From Mycobacterium sp. SMC-2 (GTDB taxonomy: Bacteria > Actinomycetota > Actinomycetes > Mycobacteriales > Mycobacteriaceae): a stretch of 64,000 bases of DNA. The DNA lies in contig NZ_CP079863.1 of NCBI RefSeq assembly GCF_025263485.1, positions 2,356,001 to 2,420,000 of the forward strand, written 5' to 3'. The notes beneath the pieces were generated by a model, which saw only the letters and a program-made list of their open reading frames with translations, was not told the origin of the DNA and did no database searches. Both the position numbers and the translations under genes were made by a program. The first letter of the stretch is position 1, and each line of letters opens with the position of its first letter. Shown here piece by piece: positions 33,850 to 42,236 of this stretch.

Positions 33850-34231
33850 CCCGCAAGCGGGTGGCGCCCGGCCACGCCGCGCTCGCGACCGTCACTCGGT
33901 CGAATCGTGACGGCCCGCCACGCCCGGCTACGCCGCGCTCGCGACCGTCACTCGGTCGAATCGTGACGGCCCGCCACGCCCGGCTACGCCGCGCTCGCGA
34001 CCGTCACTCGGTCGAATCGTGACGGCCCGCCACGCCCGGCTACGCCGCGCTCGCGACCGTCACTCGATCGAATCGTGACGGCCCGCCACGCCCGGCTACG
34101 CCGCGCTCGCGACCGTCACTCGATCGAATCGTGACGGCCCGCCACGCCCGGCTACGCCGCGCTCGCGACCGTCACTCGATCGAATCGTGACGGCCCGCCA
34201 CGCCCGGCTACGCCGCGCTCGCGACCGTCAC
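33850..34231 (+). repeat. 56-bp minisatellite, about seven copies, upstream of FAH-family gene
   Basis: Units start at 33906, 33962, 34018, 34074, 34130 and 34186 (CGTGACGGCCCGCCACGCCC...), with one degenerate unit before (33850-33905). Each full unit is a 19-aa micro-ORF, VTARHARLRRARDRHSVES, whose TGA overlaps the next GTG (GTGA), so 60 coding bases give a 56-bp period. The first units end CGGTCGAAT and the later ones CGATCGAAT. The last unit leads directly into the -10 box of the next gene. This array fills most of the 466-nt gap between the MFS and FAH-family genes. Confidence 0.9.
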
Positions 34232-34237
34232 TAGGCT
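34232..34237 (+). promoter_or_regulatory. -10 box TAGGCT, leaderless FAH-family gene
   Basis: TAGGCT follows the last repeat core at once and is 7 nt before the ATG at 34245, the same layout as at gatB. Confidence 0.5.
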
Positions 34238-34244
34238 CAACAAA

Positions 34245-35042
34245 ATGCGCCTTGGTCGAATCGCCAGTCCGGACGGTGTCGCTTTCGTCAGCATCGAGGG
34301 CGAACTCGCCGACCCCGCCGCAATGATCGCCCGCGAGATCGCCGAACATCCCTTTGGCACGCCGAACTTCACCGGCCGCTCTTGGCCGCTGCCCGATGTG
34401 CGGCTGTTGGCTCCGATACTGGCCAGCAAGGTGGTCTGCATCGGCAAGAACTATGCCGACCACATCGCGGAGATGACGGAGTTCACCGGCCCGGCAGCGC
34501 CGGATCCCATCATCTTCCTCAAGCCCAACACGGCTATCATCGGCCCGAACGTGCCGATTCGGTTGCCCGCCAACGCATCGCCCGTGCATTTCGAGGGCGA
34601 GCTGGCCGCGGTCATCGGCCGGCCCTGCAAGGACGTCTCGGCCGCCGAGGCCGCCGACAGCATCCTCGGCTACACCATCGGAAACGACGTGTCCGCCCGC
34701 GACCAACAGAAGGCCGACGGCCAATGGACCCGGGCGAAAGGACACGACACCTTCTGCCCGGTGGGTCCGTGGATCGTCACCGATGTCGACCCGGCGGATC
34801 TCGAGATCCGCACCGAGGTCAACGGCGAGGTGAAGCAGAACAGCCGTACGTCGCTGATGATCCACGATGTCGGCGCGATCGTCGAATGGATCTCGGCCGT
34901 GATGACGCTGCTGCCCGGCGACCTCATCCTCACCGGGACGCCGGCCGGCGTCGGTCCCATCGAGGATGGCGACACCGTCGCCATCACCATCGAGGGCATC
35001 GGCACCTTGTCCAATCCTGTGGTCCGTAAAGGAAAGTCGTGA
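34245..35042 (+). CDS. Fumarylacetoacetate hydrolase family protein (Rv2993c-like)
   Basis: The 265-aa protein has the FAH fold. Metal-binding acidic residues appear in [11 protein letters not shown] and GNDVSARD, and [12 protein letters not shown] and [15 protein letters not shown] are conserved. The family covers hydrolases, decarboxylases and isomerases acting on 2-oxo acids, so the exact reaction is open. It overlaps gltX by 4 nt. Confidence 0.88.
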   Translation: MRLGRIASPDGVAFVSIEGELADPAAMIAREIAEHPFGTPNFTGRSWPLPDVRLLAPILASKVVCIGKNYADHIAEMTEFTGPAAPDPIIFLKPNTAIIGPNVPIRLPANASPVHFEGELAAVIGRPCKDVSAAEAADSILGYTIGNDVSARDQQKADGQWTRAKGHDTFCPVGPWIVTDVDPADLEIRTEVNGEVKQNSRTSLMIHDVGAIVEWISAVMTLLPGDLILTGTPAGVGPIEDGDTVAITIEGIGTLSNPVVRKGKS

Positions 35043-36508
35043 CTGCTGCAACGAAAGTCCGCGTCAGGTTCTGCCCGTCGCCAACGGGCACCCCGCACGT
35101 CGGTATGGTCCGCACCGCGCTGTTCAACTGGGCCTATGCCCGGCACACTGGTGGCACCTTCGTCTTTCGCATCGAGGACACCGATGTCGAACGGGACAGC
35201 GAGGAAAGCTATCTGGCGCTGCTCGACGCGCTGCGTTGGCTCGGTCTCGACTGGGACGAGGGGCCCGAAGTCGGCGGACCCTACGGCCCGTACCGGCAGT
35301 CGCAGCGCAAGGAGATCTACCGCGACTTGGTGGCCAGGCTGCTCGAGGCGGGCGAGGCCTACTACGCGTTCTCGACCCCGGAAGAGGTTGAGGCGCGCCA
35401 CATCGCGGCGGGCCGCAACCCGAAACTGGGATACGACAACTTCGACCGGCAGCTGACCGATGCCCAGCGCGCCGCCTTCCTCGCGGAGGGGCGCAAGCCG
35501 GTGGTGCGGCTGCGGATGCCCGACGAAGATCTCGGCTGGAACGACCTCGTGCGCGGACCCACCACCTTCGCCGCGGGCACCGTGCCGGACTTCGCATTGA
35601 CCCGCGCCAACGGAGATCCGTTGTACACCTTGGTCAACCCGTGCGACGACGCGCTGATGAAGATCACCCACGTGCTGCGGGGGGAGGACCTGCTGCCGTC
35701 GACTCCGCGCCAGCTCGCGCTGTATCAGTCGCTCATCCGGATCGGCGTCGCCGAGCGCGTCCCGGAGTTCGCTCACCTGCCAACGGTATTGGGGGAGGGG
35801 ACCAAAAAACTCTCCAAGCGCGACCCGCAGTCGAATCTGTTCGCCCACCGCGACCGGGGCTTCATCCCCGAGGGGCTGCTCAACTACCTTGCGCTGCTCG
35901 GCTGGGCCATCGCCGACGACCACGACCTGTTCAGCCTCGACGAAATGGTGGCCGCGTTCGACGTCGTCGACGTCAACTCCAACCCCGCGCGGTTCGACCA
36001 GAAAAAGGCCGACGCGCTCAACGCCGAACACATCCGCATGCTCGAGCCGGCGGACTTCGCGGGCCGGCTGCGCGACTACTTCGACGTGCACGGCCACCGG
36101 CTCGGGTTGGACGACGCGGCGTTCGCCACCGCCGCCGACCTGGTGCAGACCCGCATCGTCGTGCTCGCCGACGCGTGGGAGCTGCTGAAGTTCCTCAACG
36201 ACGACGAATACACCATCGATCCCAAGGCCGCCGCCAAGGAACTCGGTCCGGACGCGGCCGCGGTGCTGGACGCCGCGCTGACCGCGCTGGAAGGCCTGAC
36301 GGACTGGACCACGGCCCAGATCGAGGCGGCTCTGAAAGCCTCGCTCATCGAAAGCCTGGGCCTCAAACCGCGCAAGGCCTTCGGCCCGATCAGGGTTGCC
36401 GCCACGGGAACGACGGTCAGCCCGCCGTTGTTTGAATCGCTGGAGCTGCTGGGCCGCGACCGCAGCTTGCGGCGGCTACGCGCTGCGCGTGAGTCGGTCG
36501 CCGGGTAG
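35039..36508 (+). CDS. gltX: Glutamyl-tRNA synthetase
   Basis: This 489-aa class I synthetase has the HIGH motif as HVGM (after PSPTGTP) and the KMSKS motif as [16 protein letters not shown] is typical. It probably charges both tRNA-Glu and tRNA-Gln, because GatCAB is encoded in the same window. tRNA-Gln and tRNA-Glu genes follow directly, an apt neighbourhood. GTG 35039 overlaps the preceding stop. Confidence 0.96.
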   Translation: MTAATKVRVRFCPSPTGTPHVGMVRTALFNWAYARHTGGTFVFRIEDTDVERDSEESYLALLDALRWLGLDWDEGPEVGGPYGPYRQSQRKEIYRDLVARLLEAGEAYYAFSTPEEVEARHIAAGRNPKLGYDNFDRQLTDAQRAAFLAEGRKPVVRLRMPDEDLGWNDLVRGPTTFAAGTVPDFALTRANGDPLYTLVNPCDDALMKITHVLRGEDLLPSTPRQLALYQSLIRIGVAERVPEFAHLPTVLGEGTKKLSKRDPQSNLFAHRDRGFIPEGLLNYLALLGWAIADDHDLFSLDEMVAAFDVVDVNSNPARFDQKKADALNAEHIRMLEPADFAGRLRDYFDVHGHRLGLDDAAFATAADLVQTRIVVLADAWELLKFLNDDEYTIDPKAAAKELGPDAAAVLDAALTALEGLTDWTTAQIEAALKASLIESLGLKPRKAFGPIRVAATGTTVSPPLFESLELLGRDRSLRRLRAARESVAG

Positions 36509-36655
36509 GCGAAGGCCTCGCGTGCGGATTGTGTCGCGAGTCTTTGGTAGTCTGCACTGCGGTTCGCAAAGGCCGACAACGGCTGGCGGCGGCGGTCTCC
36601 GGAGCGGCGTGATACGGCTCAGAGCGACCGCTGACCAGCAGTTTTAGGCAGCCAA

Positions 36656-36727
36656 TGGGGTATGGTGTAATTGGCAACACAGCTGATTCTGGTTCAGCCA
36701 TTCTAGGTTCGAGTCCTGGTACCCCAG
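36656..36727 (+). tRNA. tRNA-Gln (anticodon CTG)
   Basis: Acceptor arms TGGGGTA and TACCCCA pair perfectly. The anticodon loop TTCTGGT carries CTG on a 5-bp GCTGA/TCAGC stem. The T-loop reads TTCGAGT. The discriminator base is G and CCA is not encoded. It can be charged with Glu by GltX and amidated by GatCAB. Confidence 0.95.
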
Positions 36728-36799
36728 CAAAATCTCGCCACCTCAAGCGATTAGGTGGGCTTCTCGAGGTGAGCTATGCTGACACCTCGGATCGTGTCT

Positions 36800-36872
36800 G
36801 GCCCCGTCGTCTAGCGGCCTAGGACGCCGCCCTCTCACGGCGGTAGCGTGGGTTCGAATCCCATCGGGGCTA
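36800..36872 (+). tRNA. tRNA-Glu (anticodon CTC)
   Basis: The acceptor stem is GGCCCCG/CGGGGCT (one G-T pair) with discriminator A. The anticodon stem CCGCC/GGCGG closes loop CTCTCAC with anticodon CTC. The T-arm is GTGGGTTCGAATCCCAT. It lies 72 nt after tRNA-Gln, probably in the same transcript. Confidence 0.95.
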
Positions 36873-36879
36873 CAAAAAA

Positions 36880-37392
36880 CTATTGACCGGTTCCCAACAC
36901 GGCTGGTGCCGTGGACCCACCCACCGGCATGGCCGGCATGCCGAGTTTGCGGTGATCCCACGAGCGGGCGCGCCGCGCGACGATACGCACGCAGACCCGC
37001 TTGTTCATCATCTGCTCGACGTAGGGCTTCATCTCGTCGGTGTAGGGGCCGGTGTAGCGCTCGAACACGCTGACCCCGACCCGGTGCGAGACGTCGGGAT
37101 CGTCGACGATCTCCGCGACTCCCTCGAACGACACCCCTCGCAGCGTGTCGTAGGTGTTTCCGTCCTCGATCAGGAAGCTCACCCGCGGATCACGTTTGAG
37201 GTTGACCGCCTTCTGCGACTTGGCCTTGGTTTCCAGCCAGATTTCGCCGTCCACGACGGCGTACCACATTGCGGTCAGGTGCGGTTGGCCGTCGGGGCCG
37301 AGGGTGGCCAGCGTCCCGGTACGGCTCTTGACGACGAAGTCGGCGATTTCGTCGGAGGACATGACGATGCTCGCGCGCTGATTGGTTCCCAT
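36880..37392 (-). CDS. F420/flavin-binding split-barrel protein (Rv2991-like, FDOR-B type)
   Basis: The 170-aa pyridoxamine-phosphate-oxidase-like split barrel has SRTGTLATLGPDGQPHLTAMWY at the N-terminus and KAVNLKRDPRVSFLIEDG in the middle. In mycobacteria this group (FDOR-B) commonly binds F420 or a flavin. The ATG at 37392 (MGTNQRASIVM) matches the M. tuberculosis protein as I recall it; an upstream ATG at 37443 is less likely. fbiD, needed for F420, lies 7 kb away. The substrate is unknown. Confidence 0.85.
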   Translation of the reverse strand: MGTNQRASIVMSSDEIADFVVKSRTGTLATLGPDGQPHLTAMWYAVVDGEIWLETKAKSQKAVNLKRDPRVSFLIEDGNTYDTLRGVSFEGVAEIVDDPDVSHRVGVSVFERYTGPYTDEMKPYVEQMMNKRVCVRIVARRARSWDHRKLGMPAMPVGGSTAPAVLGTGQ

Positions 37393-37455
37393 GGCCGTCA
37401 GTCTGTCAGGCCGCGTGCGGTCCGGTGAGCAGTGGTGGCTCAACGGGCACGCGAT

Positions 37456-38157
37456 TCAGAGTCGGCGGGTGAGCGCTTCGGCCGCGGACATGAGATCGGC
37501 GGCCCAGCGCGCGCCGGGACGACGGCCGATCCGGTCGACGGGCCCGGACACCGAGATGGCGGCGATGACGGCGCCGCGGCCGTCTCGCACGGGAACGGAC
37601 ACGCTCGCGACTCCGGGTTCTCGCTCGGCCACGCTCTGCGCCCAACCGCGCCGGCGCACTTCGGCCAGGGTTCGCTCGGTGAATTTCGCCGTCGGGAGCA
37701 CCGCCTTTTGCGTTGCCGCGTCGCTGTGGGCCAGCAGCACTTTGGCGCCCGAGCCCGCGGTCATCGGCAATCGCGCCCCGACCGGGACCGTATCGCGAAG
37801 GCCCGCAGTGGGTTCCAGGGCGGCCACACAGACCCTTGTCGTGCCCTCGCGACGGTACAGCTGCACGCTCTCACCTGTGGTCTCGCGCAACAGGGGAAGC
37901 ACCCCCGCGCTGGCGGCCAGCAGCGGATCGTTGACATGGGCGGCGAGTTCGGTGACTGCCGGGCCGAGGCGCCAACGCCCTTCGTCGTCTCGGGCCAGTA
38001 GGCGATGGACTTCGAGCGCGGCGGCCAGCCGATAGGCAGTGGCCCTGGGCAATCCGGTCCGCTCGCACAGTTCGGCTAATCCGCACGGGGATTGGGCGAT
38101 CGTGTGCAGGACACTCACGGCTTTGTCGAGGACGCCGATGCCGCTATGCTGTCTCAC
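37456..38157 (-). CDS. IclR-family regulator, divergent from leuCD
   Basis: The 233-aa regulator has an N-terminal winged helix (LAELCERTGLPRATAYRLAAALE) and a C-terminal IclR ligand domain. Divergent placement next to leuCD matches LtbR of Corynebacterium and NdgR of Streptomyces, which control leuCD, so control of leucine synthesis is the likely role. The GTG at 38157 is 6 nt after a TAGTAT box, so the mRNA is probably leaderless. Confidence 0.88.
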   Translation of the reverse strand: MRQHSGIGVLDKAVSVLHTIAQSPCGLAELCERTGLPRATAYRLAAALEVHRLLARDDEGRWRLGPAVTELAAHVNDPLLAASAGVLPLLRETTGESVQLYRREGTTRVCVAALEPTAGLRDTVPVGARLPMTAGSGAKVLLAHSDAATQKAVLPTAKFTERTLAEVRRRGWAQSVAEREPGVASVSVPVRDGRGAVIAAISVSGPVDRIGRRPGARWAADLMSAAEALTRRL

Positions 38158-38187
38158 AAAGAGATACTAGCGTCTCGCATAATGAGA
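38152..38187. promoter_or_regulatory. iclR-leuC intergenic operator region and iclR -10 box
   Basis: Two TCTC...GAGA inverted repeats lie next to each other: 38152-38164 (TCTCACAAAGAGA) and 38173-38187 (TCTCGCATAATGAGA). Between them, on the minus strand, TAGTAT (38164-38169) fits as the iclR -10 box. CATAAT (38178-38183) could serve leuC. This is the expected place for autoregulation and leuCD control by the IclR protein. Confidence 0.5.
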
Positions 38188-38244
38188 TCACAGGTGCATG
38201 GTCCATCGGCGAGCCGCGCATGAGGGAATCGAGGGGAATTCGAC

Positions 38245-39660
38245 ATGGGATCCGGCAAGCCGCGCACCCTGGCCGAAAAGGTCTGGGACGACCACGTTGT
38301 GGTGTCCGGGGATGGTGATGCACCCGACCTCATCTACATCGATCTGCATCTAGTGCACGAGGTCACCAGCCCGCAGGCCTTCGACGGGCTGCGCCTGGCC
38401 GGCCGTCGGGTGCGACGCCCCAACCTGACGCTGGCCACCGAGGATCACAACGTGCCCACCGTCGACATCGACAAGCCGATCGCCGACCCGGTGTCGCGCA
38501 CCCAGGTCGAGACGTTGCGCCGAAATTGTGCCGAATTCGGTATTCGTCTCTATCCGATGGGCGATATCGAGCAAGGCATCGTGCATGTCGTCGGTCCGCA
38601 ATTGGGCCTCACCCAACCGGGAATGACGGTGGTCTGTGGTGATAGTCACACCTCGACGCACGGCGCATTCGGCGCACTGGCGATGGGCATCGGCACTTCG
38701 GAGGTCGAGCATGTGCTGGCCACCCAGACTTTGCCGCTGCGGCCGTTCAAGACGATGGCGGTCAATGTCGATGGGGAATTGCCCGCCGGTGTGACGGCCA
38801 AGGACATCATTCTCGCGTTGATCGCCAAGATCGGTACCGGCGGCGGGCAGGGACACGTCATCGAATACCGCGGCAGCGCCATCGAATCGCTGTCGATGGA
38901 AGGCCGGATGACGATTTGCAATATGAGCATCGAGGCCGGTGCCCGGGCGGGCATGGTGGCCCCGGACGCCACCACCTTCGAATTCCTGCGCGACAAGCCG
39001 CACGCGCCGCAGGGGGAGCAGTGGGACGCCGCGATGCGGTATTGGCAGGGGCTGAACACCGATCCCGGTGCCGTCTTCGACACCGAGGTCCACCTCGACG
39101 CGACATCGTTGAGCCCGTTCGTGACGTGGGGGACCAATCCGGGACAGGGCGTGCCCCTGGCCGCGGCGGTACCCGACCCGGAACTGATGACCGGCGACGC
39201 CGAGCGGCAGGCTGCCGAGAAAGCGTTGGCTTACATGGACCTTCGACCGGGAACTCCGATGCGCGATATCGCGATCGACACCGTGTTCGTGGGATCTTGT
39301 ACCAACGGTCGCATCGAGGACCTGCGGGTGGTCGCCGACGTGCTGCGCGGCCGCAAGCTGGCGCCGGGTGTGCGGATGCTCGTGGTGCCCGGGTCCATGC
39401 GGGTGCGCGCGCAGGCCGAAGCCGAAGGGCTGGGCGAGGTTTTCACCGCCGCGGGCGCCGAATGGCGGCAGGCCGGTTGCTCGATGTGCCTTGGGATGAA
39501 TCCGGACCAGCTGGCGCCGGGGGAGCGGTGCGCGGCGACGTCCAACCGCAACTTCGAAGGGCGCCAGGGGAAAGGCGGCCGCACGCATCTGGTGTCTCCG
39601 GCCGTCGCCGCCGCGACGGCAGTTCGCGGCACGCTGTCTGCCCCGGCCGATTTGAACTGA
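38245..39660 (+). CDS. leuC: 3-isopropylmalate dehydratase large subunit
   Basis: The 471-aa aconitase-family subunit isomerises isopropylmalate in leucine synthesis. The [4Fe-4S] cluster ligands are Cys352 (GSCTNGR), Cys412 and Cys415 (GCSMCLGMN). [12 protein letters not shown] and EDHNVPT are typical. It forms an operon with leuD (22-nt gap). Confidence 0.96.
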   Translation: MGSGKPRTLAEKVWDDHVVVSGDGDAPDLIYIDLHLVHEVTSPQAFDGLRLAGRRVRRPNLTLATEDHNVPTVDIDKPIADPVSRTQVETLRRNCAEFGIRLYPMGDIEQGIVHVVGPQLGLTQPGMTVVCGDSHTSTHGAFGALAMGIGTSEVEHVLATQTLPLRPFKTMAVNVDGELPAGVTAKDIILALIAKIGTGGGQGHVIEYRGSAIESLSMEGRMTICNMSIEAGARAGMVAPDATTFEFLRDKPHAPQGEQWDAAMRYWQGLNTDPGAVFDTEVHLDATSLSPFVTWGTNPGQGVPLAAAVPDPELMTGDAERQAAEKALAYMDLRPGTPMRDIAIDTVFVGSCTNGRIEDLRVVADVLRGRKLAPGVRMLVVPGSMRVRAQAEAEGLGEVFTAAGAEWRQAGCSMCLGMNPDQLAPGERCAATSNRNFEGRQGKGGRTHLVSPAVAAATAVRGTLSAPADLN

Positions 39661-39682
39661 CCTATTCGACGGAGGGAAGATC

Positions 39683-40279
39683 ATGGAAGCATTTCACACG
39701 CACACCGGTATCGGTGTGCCGTTGCGGCGGTCCAATGTCGACACCGATCAGATCATTCCGGCGGAGTATTTGAAGCGGGTCACGCGAACCGGTTTCGAGG
39801 ACGGGTTGTTCGCCAGGTGGCGCTCGGATCCCTCATTCATCCTCAACCTCAGCCCCTTTGACCGGGGGTCAGTCCTGGTCGCCGGACCCGATTTCGGGAC
39901 CGGCTCGTCGCGCGAACACGCGGTGTGGGCGCTCATGGACTACGGGTTCCGGGTGGTCATCTCATCTCGATTCGGTGACATCTTCCGGGGCAACGCCGGC
40001 AAGGCGGGGCTCCTGGCGGCCGAAGTCTCCCAAGACGGCGTGGAACTACTTTGGAAGCTGATCGAACAGAGCCCGGGACTGGAAATCACTGCCAATCTTC
40101 AAGATCGAAATATCACCGCGGGAACGACGGTGCTGCCGTTCAAGATTGACGACCACACCGCCTGGCGGCTGCTCGAAGGGCTCGACGATATAGCCCTTAC
40201 GCTGCGGAAACTCGATAACATCAAGGCATACGAAGCCGCGTATCCGCAGTGGAAACCGCGCACTCTGCCCGCCTCCTGA
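39683..40279 (+). CDS. leuD: 3-isopropylmalate dehydratase small subunit
   Basis: The 198-aa swivel-domain partner of LeuC carries [17 protein letters not shown] and [26 protein letters not shown] precedes the ATG at a good distance. Confidence 0.96.
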   Translation: MEAFHTHTGIGVPLRRSNVDTDQIIPAEYLKRVTRTGFEDGLFARWRSDPSFILNLSPFDRGSVLVAGPDFGTGSSREHAVWALMDYGFRVVISSRFGDIFRGNAGKAGLLAAEVSQDGVELLWKLIEQSPGLEITANLQDRNITAGTTVLPFKIDDHTAWRLLEGLDDIALTLRKLDNIKAYEAAYPQWKPRTLPAS

Positions 40280-40491
40280 ACGGTCGCGAAACCGCGAATT
40301 TCCTCTCGCTCACCTAACTAAACCGGGTCGAATTCCCGGCCCTCCCACCGGTCAAGGGCGGCAATCGGATTGCGAAACCGCCGATTCTTCGGCCCCGAAA
40401 TTGCGCGTGGCTCTTGGAAATTTGCTGGGTGAGGGTTTACCGTGTGCACTAGTCGGTTCAAATCGAGGACCACTAGCGTCGGAGGGATTGG

Positions 40492-41142
40492 ATGAATAAG
40501 GCAGAGCTCATTGATGTGCTCACTCAAAAATTGAACACCGACCGTCGGCAGGCGACCGCTGCCGTCGAGAACGTTGTCGACACCATTGTGCGTGCCGTGC
40601 ACAAGGGCGACAGCGTCACCATTACCGGCTTCGGTGTTTTCGAGCAGCGGCGGCGCGCGGCCCGGGTGGCCCGCAATCCGCGTACCGGCGAGACGGTGAA
40701 GGTGAAGCCGACCTCCGTCCCGGCGTTCCGTCCCGGTGCTCAATTCAAAGCGGTTGTCTCTGGCGCACAGCGTCTCCCGTCGGAAGGACCTGCAGTGAAG
40801 CGTGGTGTAGTTGCAAGCGGCGCGGCCAAGAAGGCCGCCGCCAAGAAGGCTCCCGCCAAGAAGGCTCCCGCCAAGAAGGCCGCGGCGAAGAAGGCTCCGG
40901 CCAAGAAGGCTCCGGCCAAGAAGGCTGCGGTGAAGAAGGCTCCGGCCAAGAAGGCGGCGACCAAGAAGGTCGCAGCGAAGAAGGCCCCGGCCAAGAAGGT
41001 CGCAGCGAAGAAGGCCCCGGCCAAGAAGGTCGCAGCGAAGAAGGCTCCGGCCAGGAAGGCCGCGACCAAGGCTCCGGCCAGAAAGGCTGCGGCGAAGAAG
41101 GCTACCGCCAAGAAGGCCGCCGCGCGTCGCGGTCGCCGCTAA
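40492..41142 (+). CDS. hupB: Nucleoid protein HupB with long Lys/Ala-rich tail
   Basis: Residues 1-90 are the HU DNA-binding fold ([36 protein letters not shown]). Residues from about 105 to 216 are an H1-like tail of KKAPAKKA repeats, the mycobacterial form that binds DNA and RNA and is heavily modified. GGAGGG precedes the ATG. The 212-nt gap upstream of it (40280-40491) should hold its promoter; a TACCGT box is seen near 40439. Confidence 0.96.
   Translation: MNKAELIDVLTQKLNTDRRQATAAVENVVDTIVRAVHKGDSVTITGFGVFEQRRRAARVARNPRTGETVKVKPTSVPAFRPGAQFKAVVSGAQRLPSEGPAVKRGVVASGAAKKAAAKKAPAKKAPAKKAAAKKAPAKKAPAKKAAVKKAPAKKAATKKVAAKKAPAKKVAAKKAPAKKVAAKKAPARKAATKAPARKAAAKKATAKKAAARRGRR
40963..41052 (+). 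repeat. 30-bp coding tandem repeat, three copies, in the hupB tail
   Basis: Units at 40963, 40993 and 41023 are nearly identical and encode [10 protein letters not shown]. Such repeats make the tail length variable between strains. Confidence 0.85.
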
Positions 41143-41159
41143 GGCAGCAGCTGAGTCCA

Positions 41160-41208
41160 ACGCGAATACCCTTCGGGTGGCAGCGATGCGCCCGAAGGGT
41201 ATTCGCGT
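41160..41208. terminator. Bidirectional terminator between hupB and mutT1
   Basis: A perfect 18-bp stem (41160-41177 with 41191-41208; CGCGAATACCCTTCGGG in the left arm) closes a 13-nt loop between convergent genes. Confidence 0.8.
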
Positions 41209-41209
41209 G

Positions 41210-42151
41210 TTATGCCCGCACGTCGGCGGCCAGCGCGCCGCCGATGTGGTCGGCCGCCACCAGCCGGCCTGCCGCTAGCGAGAGCACCCAGGTGCTGCCC
41301 TTGTGGTTGCGCGACTTGTCGGGACGCACCCCGTCCCGTTCGCACCACCAGGCGATCAAATCCGGGATCACCTTGCCCTGTGTGCAAATGACCGGTGTGC
41401 CTTGCTGCTCGGAGATCTCGAGCACCCGGTGCCGGCCACGTTTGGGGTTCTTGGCGTAGGACTCCTCGGTGAGGGCGGGCTCGTTGTGCACGGTCACGCC
41501 CAATTCCTCCGCGAGCGGTTCCACCGTCTGGTGGCAGCGCAGCCGGTCGGCCGCGTACACGTCGGTGGCGCCGAAGGCAAGCAACTGCGGAACCAACGCC
41601 TCGGCCTGTGCGCGTCCGCGTTTGTCCAGCGGCCGCTGGGTGTCATCGCCCTTGAAGCGTGATTTCCGGCCGGCCGTGCCGTGCCGGACCACCACCACGG
41701 TACGCATGTCGGCCGGATGTTTCATGAAGTGGCGCAACATCTTTCGGTCATGCGAATAGCTGAGTTTCTTCACCGCGTCGGCTGTCGGCAGCCACACCAT
41801 TTCGTCGACCTCGTTGCCGGGGGTGAATTCACCACCGGTGCAGCGCGCAGACCAGTAGTAGACCTTCTTGACACCCGCCTCGATCGGGTAGCTCACCATG
41901 CCCAGCCGCCTGCCGAGGATGGCGTGGTGCCCGGTCTCCTCGCGCACCTCCCGCACCGCGGCGACGGGTGCGGTCTCGCCCGGGTCGACCTTTCCTTTCG
42001 GCAGCGACCAGTCGTCATAGCGTGGGCGGTGGATCACCGCGACCTCGATGCCGGGGTTGGATGGATCGATCGCCCGCCACAACACCGCTCCGGCGGCATA
42101 CACGATCCGGCTTCCCGAACGCCGCGCGGTGGACGAGCTCTTGGTCGGCAA
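41210..42151 (-). CDS. mutT1: MutT1: Nudix hydrolase fused to histidine phosphatase domain
   Basis: The 313-aa sanitising enzyme removes oxidised nucleotides such as 8-oxo-GTP. Residues about 15-145 form the Nudix domain with the box [20 protein letters not shown]. From about 150 a histidine phosphatase domain starts with [10 protein letters not shown]. The two-domain build is the mycobacterial MutT1 type. Confidence 0.93.
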   Translation of the reverse strand: MPTKSSSTARRSGSRIVYAAGAVLWRAIDPSNPGIEVAVIHRPRYDDWSLPKGKVDPGETAPVAAVREVREETGHHAILGRRLGMVSYPIEAGVKKVYYWSARCTGGEFTPGNEVDEMVWLPTADAVKKLSYSHDRKMLRHFMKHPADMRTVVVVRHGTAGRKSRFKGDDTQRPLDKRGRAQAEALVPQLLAFGATDVYAADRLRCHQTVEPLAEELGVTVHNEPALTEESYAKNPKRGRHRVLEISEQQGTPVICTQGKVIPDLIAWWCERDGVRPDKSRNHKGSTWVLSLAAGRLVAADHIGGALAADVRA

Positions 42152-42236
42152 CTCAACTCCTGCAGGTCAATTCGGTCGGGGCCACGCGCAGTTTTGCGGT
42201 GCGGCCGGAAAACAACCGTAGATCACCACACAGGGG

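Noticed and set aside
33850..34231. Possible CRISPR array
   Set aside because: The repeats are head-to-tail without unique spacers, and no cas genes are present.
36509..36655. Riboswitch or T-box before the tRNA genes
   Set aside because: No conserved T-box features are present; the region only needs to hold a tRNA promoter, with TAGTCT near 36548 as a candidate box.
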